From Bradyrhizobium barranii subsp. barranii (GTDB lineage: Bacteria > Pseudomonadota > Alphaproteobacteria > Rhizobiales > Xanthobacteraceae): a DNA stretch of 64,000 nt. The position numbers and the translations under genes are program-made. The notes under the pieces were generated by a model. The model was not told the origin of the DNA. It made no database searches and worked only from the letters and a program-made list of their open reading frames with translations. Location of the stretch: positions 5,315,501 to 5,379,500 of the forward strand of contig NZ_CP086136.1 of the NCBI RefSeq assembly GCF_017565645.3, written 5' to 3'. Numbering within the stretch: the stretch's first letter is position 1; each line of letters opens with the position of its first letter. This document shows positions 22,306-29,293 of the stretch, one piece after another.

Positions 22306-22907
22306 CCTGGTGGCCTGAGCTCGGCGTCGGCTTCTATCCGGTCGAGTGCGGCGCCGAGCCGTATGACGCGGCCTATTTCGAGCGCTACCAGCGCCAGGCC
22401 GATAGCGCGATCGGGCGCGCGCTGATGCAGGCGCGGGTCGACCTGGTCAATCGCCATTTTGCCGGGACCGTCGTCGACATCGGCATCGGTTCGGGGGCAT
22501 TCCTCGAGGGGCGCAACGGCGCCGCCGCCGGCCGGCCGAACACGTTCGGGTTCGACGTCAATCCGATCGCCGCGGCCTGGCTCAAGTCGCGGTCGCTTTG
22601 GCTCGATCCCTATCAAGGCCAGGTGCCGGCCGTGACGCTCTGGGACGTGCTCGAGCACATTCCCGATTTCGGCGAGCTGCTCGATCGGGTGAGCGCGTGG
22701 GTGTTCGTGTCGATCCCGATTTTCACCAGCGCGCAGCATGTCCTGCGGTCCAAGCATTTCCGCCGGGATGAGCATGTCTGGTATTTCACCAACGAGGGAT
22801 TGATCCGCACGTTCGACGGCTGCGGATTCGACCTGGCGGCGATGAACACGATTGAGACCGATCTCGGCCGCGAGGATATCGGCTCATTCGTCTTTCGGCG
22901 CCGCTAA
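22188..22907 (+). CDS. SAM-dependent methyltransferase
   Basis: The 239-residue protein has the class I methyltransferase motif I VVDIGIGSGAFLE (about residue 101), the acidic post-I FGFDVNP and motif IV LWDVLEHIPD, with a closing VFVSIPIF strand. The C-terminal half (HVWYFTNEGLIRTFDGCGFD) is the usual capping segment of small-molecule or sugar methyltransferases. ATG 22188 overlaps the glycosyltransferase gene by 118 bases; ATG 22242 would still overlap by 64. It may cap or modify a glycan put on by the neighbouring glycosyltransferase-like proteins. Confidence 0.75.
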   Translation: MHGQAASMRQIDSGSGGSMGGVLQPGRPQFFDACAERRLTWWPELGVGFYPVECGAEPYDAAYFERYQRQADSAIGRALMQARVDLVNRHFAGTVVDIGIGSGAFLEGRNGAAAGRPNTFGFDVNPIAAAWLKSRSLWLDPYQGQVPAVTLWDVLEHIPDFGELLDRVSAWVFVSIPIFTSAQHVLRSKHFRRDEHVWYFTNEGLIRTFDGCGFDLAAMNTIETDLGREDIGSFVFRRR

Positions 22908-23257
22908 TGACCAGCGCGGGGGATCTGCGGCATCGGCTCGGCTTTTTCCGCCGGCCGGTCATCAGTGACGGTCACGGCAATGTCGAGGGCGCTTTTCCGG
23001 ATGCGCCGGAATTCGAGTGTGCCGCGGCCGTGCAAGTCCGGTTCGGCGGCGAGGCCGTGCTCGCGGCCAGGCTGCAGGGGCAGCAGACCGCGACGATCAG
23101 GGTCCGGCGCAGCCAGGCGACGCTGGCGGTGACGACCGATTGGCGGATCCGCGACATGCGCGAGGGCGCCATCTGGGAAATCAAGTCCGGGCCGGTCGAT
23201 CCCGACGACGGCCGGCAATGGGTCGAGTTTCTCTGTCAGTCGGGGGTTGCGGCGTGA
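22907..23257 (+). CDS. Head closure/head-tail joining protein
   Basis: The 116-residue protein matches the SPP1 gp16/Phage_H_T_join family: SAGDLRHRLGFFRRPVISDG at the start, AAVQVRFGGEAVLAARLQ in the middle and TDWRIRDMREGAIWEIKS at the end. It seals the head below the connector ring. The start overlaps the previous stop by one base. Confidence 0.85.
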   Translation: MTSAGDLRHRLGFFRRPVISDGHGNVEGAFPDAPEFECAAAVQVRFGGEAVLAARLQGQQTATIRVRRSQATLAVTTDWRIRDMREGAIWEIKSGPVDPDDGRQWVEFLCQSGVAA

Positions 23258-23475
23258 AAACCGTTTCGGTGCATCGCGACTATCCGTTCCGCGCCGGCGC
23301 GCGCGTGTTCGTTCAATATCGCGCCGGCAAGACCTATCGCCGTGTTCCGGAGGTGCAGGCGCGCGCGATCGTCGCCGCCGGCGCCGGCCAGATTGTCGCG
23401 AATGACGGCGACGCGGTGATCTCTGCTGTCAAGATCGTCGCGGGATCGATCACAGCCGATATCGGGGTGATCTGA
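23254..23475 (+). CDS. Small phage protein (73 aa)
   Basis: From GTG 23254, MKTVSVHRDYPFRAGARVFV and QYRAGKTYRRVPEVQARAIV indicate a short beta-helix protein, closing with AGSITADIGVI. It lies between the head-tail joining and tail-terminator genes, where small connector accessories are common. Function is unknown. Confidence 0.6.
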   Translation: MKTVSVHRDYPFRAGARVFVQYRAGKTYRRVPEVQARAIVAAGAGQIVANDGDAVISAVKIVAGSITADIGVI

Positions 23476-23476
23476 G

Positions 23477-23881
23477 ATGAGGGATCCAAGCCTGCCGCTG
23501 CAGGATGCACTGATCAAGGCGCTGCGCGCCGATGGCGTGCTGCCGCTCGTCGGTAAGCGCGTCTATGACCAGGTGCAGAGCGCGCCGACCTATCCCTATG
23601 TGTCGCTCGGCGACGGCCAGGTGCTGCCGGACAAGGCGGAGTGCGTCGACGGCGTCGAGGTGTCGCTGCAAATCGACGTCTGGTCGCGCGGGGTCGGCTA
23701 TGTCGAGGCGAAACAGATCGGCGCTGCGATTATCGAGGCGCTCGACGATCAGCCGCTGACGGTCGCCGGTTTCAACGTGACCGTGTTCGAGCTCTCCGAC
23801 GCGCAATATTTGCGCGATCCTGATGGGCAGACGCGACACGGCGCGATCGCCTTTCGCGCGCTACTCGAGGCCTCAACCTAG
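23477..23881 (+). CDS. Tail terminator/tail completion protein (DUF3168)
   Basis: The 134-residue protein has the DUF3168 pattern: LPLQDALIKALRADGVLPL, VYDQVQSAPTYPYVSLGDGQ, VSLQIDVWSRGVGYVEAKQI and ending HGAIAFRALLEAST. Such proteins cap the tail tube and join it to the head. Confidence 0.88.
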   Translation: MRDPSLPLQDALIKALRADGVLPLVGKRVYDQVQSAPTYPYVSLGDGQVLPDKAECVDGVEVSLQIDVWSRGVGYVEAKQIGAAIIEALDDQPLTVAGFNVTVFELSDAQYLRDPDGQTRHGAIAFRALLEAST

Positions 23882-23949
23882 TTTGCGCCACGCGCGCGAC
23901 GACCAGGCTCGCGATCCTCGCGGCCGTTTTTCCATGAAAGGGAAACAAC

Positions 23950-24387
23950 ATGGCACCTCCTAAAGTGATTGCGGGCACCAAGCTGTTGCTGCTGGTCGGC
24001 GATGGCGCGAGCCCGGAAGTGTTCGCCGAGCCGTGCGGCTTGACGACGAAATCTTTCGACCTGGCGGCGTCGACCAATACCAACCTGATCCCGGATTGCG
24101 CGGATCCGGAGGCGCCGGCCTGGGAATCGACCGACATCAATGCGCTTTCGGCAACCGGCGCCGGGCAAGGCGTCATGGCGGTCGAGTCGTTCGAGACGTG
24201 GAACGATTGGTTTATGTCCGCCGAGGGCAAGAATATGCAGATCAAGCTCGATCACGTCGATCTCGGTCACTACGTCGGTTCGTTCAAGCTGACCAGCTTC
24301 AAGCTTGCCGGCACGCGCGGCAATAAGGTGACCGTCGACCTGTCGTTCAAGAATGACGGCCCGGTCAGCTGGGTCGCCAATCCCTGA
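23950..24387 (+). CDS. Major tail tube protein
   Basis: The 145-residue protein starts MAPPKVIAGTKLLLLVGDGA. It has the tail-tube features of ESTDINALSATGAGQGVMAV and DHVDLGHYVGSFKLTSF, then LAGTRGNKVTVDLSFKNDGP. GGGA lies upstream of ATG 23950. A 68-base gap before the gene contains no other feature. High expression is expected. Confidence 0.85.
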   Translation: MAPPKVIAGTKLLLLVGDGASPEVFAEPCGLTTKSFDLAASTNTNLIPDCADPEAPAWESTDINALSATGAGQGVMAVESFETWNDWFMSAEGKNMQIKLDHVDLGHYVGSFKLTSFKLAGTRGNKVTVDLSFKNDGPVSWVANP

Positions 24388-24779
24388 TGGCCGAGCCTGA
24401 CGACGAGCTGCAGAGCTGGTTTTCCGGCCTGTCGTTCAAGCTGAAACGCGAGCTCGCCGGCAAGCTGAAAGAGCAGGCCGACGAGCTCGCTGACGCGATC
24501 AAGGCCGAGGCGCCGGTCGTCAGTGGCACCTTGCGCAACTCCGTCAAGGTTCGGCGCCGGCGCAACGAGCTCGAGCTCGAGGTCGTCGCCGGTGGCGAGA
24601 CGACCAGCAAGGAGATCCGCGCCGGCGCCGGCGTCGATTACGATTATGCGCTTGCGATCGAGTACGGCACCACGGAGCGGGCGGCCGAGCCGTTTTTCTA
24701 CAATACGGCGCGCAAGCTGATGCCGGAAATCCAAGAGAACATCGAGCAGGCCGTCGCTGACGTGCTTGCCAAGGCGTGA
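24387..24779 (+). CDS. HK97 gp10-like protein
   Basis: The 130-residue protein has the gp10 family signature: ELADAIKAEAPVVSGTLRNS, VRRRRNELELEVVAGG, DYALAIEYGTTERAAEPFFY and a C-terminal helix. Such proteins normally sit between head-closure and tail-terminator genes. Here the gene follows the tail-tube gene, a less common order. Confidence 0.85.
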   Translation: MAEPDDELQSWFSGLSFKLKRELAGKLKEQADELADAIKAEAPVVSGTLRNSVKVRRRRNELELEVVAGGETTSKEIRAGAGVDYDYALAIEYGTTERAAEPFFYNTARKLMPEIQENIEQAVADVLAKA

Positions 24780-24785
24780 GGGGTC

Positions 24786-25211
24786 ATGAGCGCAAACGGA
24801 CTGAGGACGATTGTATGGGCCGGCGGCGAGGATCAGTTCTGCCTCGCCAAGGTCGGGTTGATCCTCGATCTCGAGGCCAAATGCGAGGCTGGCATCGCGA
24901 CCGTGATGACGCGGCTCGGATCCGGCACGTGGCGGCTTAACGACGTGCGCGAGCCGATCCGGCTCGGCCTGATCGGCGGCGGCATGGCGCCGGATGCTGC
25001 AATGAAAGCGGTGCGCAACCACGTCGACGAAAACCCGCTGACGTCGAGCGTGCTGCTTGCCTATGCGATCATTGAGGCGGTCATGGTCGGCGTGCCCGAC
25101 GATCCTGTCGGCAAACAGCTTGACGGTGACGACCAGGGAAAAGCCGAGCCGGCGGGGGCGCAGCAAACCGGCTTCACCACGACGACGGACGCCTCCGACG
25201 CTCCGAATTAA
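24786..25211 (+). CDS. Tail assembly chaperone (lambda G-like, GTA TAC family)
   Basis: The zero-frame product has 141 residues. LVGLILDLEAKCEAGIATVM-like and GGGMAPDAAMKAVRNHVDEN segments match the gene transfer agent/phage TAC family (Phage_TAC_11 type), which coats the tape measure during tail assembly. Near its 3' end lies a G GGA AAA slippery heptamer at 25136-25142, so a fraction of ribosomes should shift by -1 and make the longer GT-like form. Confidence 0.85.
   Translation: MSANGLRTIVWAGGEDQFCLAKVGLILDLEAKCEAGIATVMTRLGSGTWRLNDVREPIRLGLIGGGMAPDAAMKAVRNHVDENPLTSSVLLAYAIIEAVMVGVPDDPVGKQLDGDDQGKAEPAGAQQTGFTTTTDASDAPN
25136..25173 (+). promoter_or_regulatory. Programmed -1 frameshift signal
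   Basis: GGGAAAA at 25136-25142 is in the correct phase (G GGA AAA) of the chaperone frame and is the same class as lambda's GGGAAAG. AGCCGG (25147-25152) and CCGGCT (25168-25173) form a perfect 6-bp stem, 4 bases downstream. The -1 frame is open from 25130 to 25384 and encodes a chaperone-like extension with no start codon of its own. Confidence 0.75.
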
Positions 25212-25384
25212 TCGCGATCGGCGCGCGGTTCGGCTGGTCGCCGCGCGTGGTCGAGGATCTCTCGCTCTGGGAAATCGTCGCCTTTATCGACGGCTACAAC
25301 CGCGCGAATGCGGATCCGGAAAAACCGGAAGCGCCGAGCGATGACGAGTTCGACGCAATGCTCGCCAAACACGGGATAGGGTGA
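25142..25384 (+). CDS. -1 frame extension of the tail chaperone (lambda T-like)
   Basis: After the shift the frame reads SRAGGGAANRL..., then LIAIGARFGWSPRVVEDLSL, WEIVAFIDGYNRANADPEKP and ends FDAMLAKHGIG. The second half resembles the small second tail assembly chaperone of phages and GTAs, with its conserved WSP..V..L...E....I.GYN core. It has no usable ATG, GTG or TTG upstream, consistent with translation only through frameshifting. The stop lies 3 bases before the tape-measure start. Confidence 0.7.
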   Translation, partial: SRAGGGAANRLHHDDGRLRRSELIAIGARFGWSPRVVEDLSLWEIVAFIDGYNRANADPEKPEAPSDDEFDAMLAKHGIG

Positions 25385-25387
25385 CAG

Positions 25388-27517
25388 ATGCCGCCGCCTT
25401 CTCTGCGGATTCCGATGCTGCTCAATATGGACGGCTTTCAAAAAAACATTGAAAGCGCCAAGGGGCTGACGTCGACCGCGACCAAGTACATCACCAAGCA
25501 GTTCATTGACATGAATGCGCAGGTGCTGGCGACGCAGGGCGCGACCGGCGCGGCCGTGCTCGGCTTTCGCTCGATCCTCGGCGTGCTCGGGCCGCTTGGC
25601 CTCGCGATCACGGGGATCGTCGGCGTGTTCAGGTTGATGGGCTACGCGACCGAGCTCGCCAAGGAGAAAATCGAGGAGTTCAACGAGATCGCGGAAAAGG
25701 CGGCAAAGGCGAACGTCTCGACCGATTTTTTCCAGCGTTTCACCAAGTCGGGCGAGCAGCTGCGGCTGACCGTCGACCAGGTCAATGATGCGCTCGAGCG
25801 CTTCAACAACAGTTCGCGCGCCGCACTCGGCGGGAGCGCGCTCGAGCAGCGGCTCGCCGAGCTGCAGAAGGCCGGCAATTTCGAGGGCAACGCCGGCGCC
25901 GGCGCGCTGACGAATGCGACCGATACCGAGGCAAAGCTGCGCGCGACCGTGCAGCTGATCCGCGAGGCGTTTGAGGCCGGCCAGCGCCTGGCTGGCCTCG
26001 ACATCGCCAAAAATGCGTTTGGTCCGGAGATTACCGATCGCCTGCGCCAGGATGCGACGTTCCTCGATCAGATGCTGTCGACCGCGCAGAAGCTGTCGGC
26101 CGACAAGATCGTTTCCGACGACCAGGTGAGCCAGGCGATCCAGCTCAAGACGCGGCTCGAGGATGCGCAAAAGGTTCTCGCCGAAAAATTCAAGCCGATC
26201 CAGGATGATTTGGCAAAGCTCGGCGTCAACTATCACGAGAGCTGGATCGGCATCGTCGAAACGATGTCGTCGGCGGTCACGCAGGCGAATTCGCTCTATG
26301 GCGCGATCAAGCGGATCCCGGATGCTCTCGCCGATGCCGGATCCTCGTCGTTCTGGACCAAGCTGACCGAGGTGACGGGCAAGCTCGGCCTCAACTCGGA
26401 TCCGAAAAGCCTCGGCATCATCTTTCCTGGCGAGCCTGGTTTCGCCGACGATCCGGCGCGCGGCAAGCTGGCGGCCGGCCTCAACAATCCCAACGCGGTG
26501 CGCCGATCGATGCAGGATGCGATCGACGTGCAGACGAAGCTGCGCGGCGATAATTCCATCGCGCCAGCGCAGAAAGAGACCGCCGACGCTTATGACCGGG
26601 CGATCGAGTCGCTGCAAAAGCATACGTCGCGCCTGCAGGCCGATACGCAGGCGGTCGGCCTCGGCGCCGGCGCGCTCGAGGAGTTTCGCGCCAAAAGCGC
26701 GCTGCTGACGGCGGCGCAGCAGGCCGGGATCCCGGTGCAGGGCGAGACCGCAAAGAAGATCGACGAGATCTCGCGCGCCGCCGGCGCCGCCGGCGAGGCG
26801 CTGGCGAAAGCGCGCGTTGCCAGCGAGATCAAGTTCGGCGCCGGGACGGCGTTTCTGTCCGACCAGGATGTCGCGATCGCGCAGCAGCTGCGCAGCATTT
26901 ACGGCAATGACATTCCGGCGGCGATGTCCTCGAGCCAGGCTGCGGCGCTGCGCCTGGTCGACGCCAATCGCGAAATTTCCTCGACGATTTCCGGCGGCCT
27001 GACCAGGTCGCTCGCCGACGCGGTCGACGGCACGCAAACCGCAGAGCAGGCTTTCGCCAGCTTTGCCAAGTCGACGCTGCGCGCGATCGAGGAGGTGATT
27101 ATCAAGCTGCTCGTCGTCGGGCCGCTGATGCGGACGTTGCAGGGCGGCCTGGGCGGCCTGGGCGGCCTGTTCGGCATCGGCAGCAATGCGACCGATGGGA
27201 TCGGCGGTTTCGGCCCGACCGCGCCGATCGGGACGAATGCGGCCGGGACCGACAACTGGCGCGGCGGCCCGACCTGGGTCGGCGAGGAGGGGCCGGAAAT
27301 CGTCAACCTGCCGCGCGGCGCGCAGGTCATCCCGAACGATATCGCGCGCCAGGCCGGCGGCAGCGTCAGCGCGCCGGTCAGTATCTCGATCGATGCCAGG
27401 GGCGCGGACAACGCGGCAGAGACGGGGATCAATCAGCAGCTCGCGCAGCTCAAGGCCGAGCTGCCGTCGATCGTGGTCGAGTCGGTCAAGCGCGCGCAGA
27501 AGGGGCGGAACCTGTAA
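25388..27517 (+). CDS. Tail tape measure protein
   Basis: The 709-residue protein sets tail length. It is mostly helical with heptads. A hydrophobic segment at residues 55-85 (AAVLGFRSILGVLGPLGLAI, TGIVGVFRLMGY) is the membrane-active part, and ALRAIEEVIIKLLVVGPLMR is near the C-terminus. The final portion (TWVGEEGPEIVNLPRGAQVI) is the conserved tape-measure C-terminus. At 709 residues it predicts a tail of about 105 nm by the usual 1.5 A per residue. Confidence 0.92.
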   Translation: MPPPSLRIPMLLNMDGFQKNIESAKGLTSTATKYITKQFIDMNAQVLATQGATGAAVLGFRSILGVLGPLGLAITGIVGVFRLMGYATELAKEKIEEFNEIAEKAAKANVSTDFFQRFTKSGEQLRLTVDQVNDALERFNNSSRAALGGSALEQRLAELQKAGNFEGNAGAGALTNATDTEAKLRATVQLIREAFEAGQRLAGLDIAKNAFGPEITDRLRQDATFLDQMLSTAQKLSADKIVSDDQVSQAIQLKTRLEDAQKVLAEKFKPIQDDLAKLGVNYHESWIGIVETMSSAVTQANSLYGAIKRIPDALADAGSSSFWTKLTEVTGKLGLNSDPKSLGIIFPGEPGFADDPARGKLAAGLNNPNAVRRSMQDAIDVQTKLRGDNSIAPAQKETADAYDRAIESLQKHTSRLQADTQAVGLGAGALEEFRAKSALLTAAQQAGIPVQGETAKKIDEISRAAGAAGEALAKARVASEIKFGAGTAFLSDQDVAIAQQLRSIYGNDIPAAMSSSQAAALRLVDANREISSTISGGLTRSLADAVDGTQTAEQAFASFAKSTLRAIEEVIIKLLVVGPLMRTLQGGLGGLGGLFGIGSNATDGIGGFGPTAPIGTNAAGTDNWRGGPTWVGEEGPEIVNLPRGAQVIPNDIARQAGGSVSAPVSISIDARGADNAAETGINQQLAQLKAELPSIVVESVKRAQKGRNL

Positions 27518-28158
27518 TGTCGATCGGATCTGAGCCTTTCGATCTCCTGGCCGACTTTCCCGGCTGGACAACGGGTTTTGACCTGCAGGCGCGCCAGGAG
27601 CAGTCGCGGTCGGCCGCCGGCGTCACCTATGTCAAGGATCTCGGGCCGCCGCTCTGGACGCTCAAGGCGCAGTCCAGGGTGCTGACGCCGAACGTGCTCG
27701 ATCACTGGCGCGCGCGGCTCAAGGTGCTCGAGGGCGGCCTTTACACGTTCCGCGGTTATCCGCTGTCGCGGGTCTATCCGATCTCCTATCCGAAGGGGTC
27801 ATGGCCATCAGGCGGAAGCTTTGACGGCGTCTCGGCGGCGCTGCTGTCGATCAACGCAAACCGCAAGGCCGTGCGCCTCGAGGATCTGCCGGCGGGCTTC
27901 AAATTCGTGATCGGCGATTATCTCGCGATCGGAACCGACCTGCACCAGGTCGTCGAGGCGACGACGGCTGATGGCGGCGGCGCGACGCCGGAATTCGAGG
28001 TGCGGCCGCACATCTGGCCCGGCGTCACGGCCGGCGCCAGCGCGGTCAAGGTCTATCGTCCGGCCTGCGTCATGGCGCTGGTGCCTGGCTCGGTCTCGAC
28101 CGATGCGTCGCTGACCGGCTGGGGCACAATCGCATTTCAGGGGATCGAGATCCGATGA
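27517..28158 (+). CDS. Distal tail protein-like
   Basis: The 213-residue beta-rich protein starts FDLLADFPGWTTGFDLQARQ, followed by VKDLGPPLWTLKAQS and LNFRGY-like GGLYTFRGYPLSRVYPI. It sits directly downstream of the tape measure, the place of the distal tail (Dit) protein that forms the tail-tip hub. Homology is judged by position and pattern. Confidence 0.65.
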   Translation: MSIGSEPFDLLADFPGWTTGFDLQARQEQSRSAAGVTYVKDLGPPLWTLKAQSRVLTPNVLDHWRARLKVLEGGLYTFRGYPLSRVYPISYPKGSWPSGGSFDGVSAALLSINANRKAVRLEDLPAGFKFVIGDYLAIGTDLHQVVEATTADGGGATPEFEVRPHIWPGVTAGASAVKVYRPACVMALVPGSVSTDASLTGWGTIAFQGIEIR

Positions 28159-28844
28159 CGCGCGCGATCGACGCCGGCACCTATGCGGCATTGTCGGCGC
28201 GCCGTCTGGTGCCGCGCGACTTCATCTGGTTCGTTGTCAGGGACCGCGTCACGGGCAATCCGGTGACGGACGGCTATTGGTCTGACGTCGGCACGATCGC
28301 GGCCGAGGTCATCGATCCCGATAGCGGCGCGCCTGTAACGCGGACGTTCAACGCCGGCGGCGGCCTGATCTCGATTGCCGATATTCCGCTCGTGTCGAAC
28401 CTGACCGTGCAGAATGTCACGGTGACGCTGTCGCAGGTCTCGGAACGGATCAACGACCTGCTGCGCACCTATGACTGCAAGCAGGGCCGGGTGCAGATTT
28501 TCCGCGGCCTGTTCGATCGCGGCACGCGCGCGATGGTGGGGCCGGCATGGTCGCGTTTCGCCGGCACGATCGACGAGGCGCCGGTCACCACGCCGAAGGA
28601 AAACGACGCCGGCGACGTGGTCCTGACCTGCACGGGCAACACGCAGGAGCTGACGCGCGCCAATTCCGACACGCGATCCCATGCCTCGCAGCAGCTGCGC
28701 GATGAGGCTGACGAATTCTATTTGCACACGGCGACCGTGTCCGACTGGCAGCAATATTGGGGCAAGTCTGCCGGAACGCTCAGCGTGACCGGCGGCGCGC
28801 CGAATCCGATCGAGCTCGCGCGCGCGGCCGGCCTGTTCTCATGA
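28155..28844 (+). CDS. Tail protein, DUF2163/GTA-like
   Basis: The 229-residue protein begins IDAGTYAALSARRLVPRDFI. Further segments SNLTVQNVTVTLSQVSERIN and DCKQGRVQIFRGLF resemble the DUF2163/GTA tail protein family. The C-terminal part (SDTRSHASQQLRDEADEFYL) is conserved at the end of such proteins. It lies between distal tail and tail-tip genes, so it probably is a baseplate hub component. Confidence 0.65.
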   Translation: MTRAIDAGTYAALSARRLVPRDFIWFVVRDRVTGNPVTDGYWSDVGTIAAEVIDPDSGAPVTRTFNAGGGLISIADIPLVSNLTVQNVTVTLSQVSERINDLLRTYDCKQGRVQIFRGLFDRGTRAMVGPAWSRFAGTIDEAPVTTPKENDAGDVVLTCTGNTQELTRANSDTRSHASQQLRDEADEFYLHTATVSDWQQYWGKSAGTLSVTGGAPNPIELARAAGLFS

Positions 28845-29293
28845 TCCGGCCCGGCAATATCGGCGACCGCACGCGCGCGGTCGCGCTGCTGCGGGACTCG
28901 CACCAGGCCGCCGGGTTCGCCGGCGCCGGCGGGTTCGTCTTTCCGTTCGATTGCGCCTATGCCGCGCGGCTCTATGCGGCGCACCTCGACCAGGTCGACG
29001 CCTGCTGCCTGGTGCTCGACGTCGCCGGCGTCGCGCAGGGGCTGCTGCTGGCGGTTGCTTATGAACATCCACACGGGCCGGTCCGGTTGGCACGCGAATC
29101 GGTCTGGTGGATCGATCCCGCGCATCGCGGCCGTTCGGCGATCGCGATGCTCGACGCTTATGAGGCGTGGGCCGCCGGACGGCAGTGTGCATTCGCCGGC
29201 ATGGCCGGCATGGGTGACGATCCCGACGTCGCAAAGCTCTATCTGCGCCGCGGCTACTTCGCGGCCGAGCGGCATTTCCTCAAGGGTCTGTAA
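28841..29293 (+). CDS. GNAT-family N-acetyltransferase
   Basis: The 150-residue protein has the GNAT pattern: beta strand CCLVLDVAGVAQGLLLAV, RESVWWIDPAHRGRSAIAML with the acetyl-CoA pyrophosphate loop R-G-R-S, and C-terminal VAKLYLRRGYFAAERHFL. It is embedded with 4-base overlap between the hub and tail-tip genes, a site where GNATs recur in siphophages. The acetyl acceptor (a tail protein or cell glycan) is unknown. Confidence 0.8.
   Translation: MIRPGNIGDRTRAVALLRDSHQAAGFAGAGGFVFPFDCAYAARLYAAHLDQVDACCLVLDVAGVAQGLLLAVAYEHPHGPVRLARESVWWIDPAHRGRSAIAMLDAYEAWAAGRQCAFAGMAGMGDDPDVAKLYLRRGYFAAERHFLKGL

Noticed and set aside
25208..27571. A 787-codon frame antisense to the tape measure gene
   Set aside because: It is composed of Arg-rich low-complexity sequence, while the plus strand encodes a recognisable tape measure protein in operon order.
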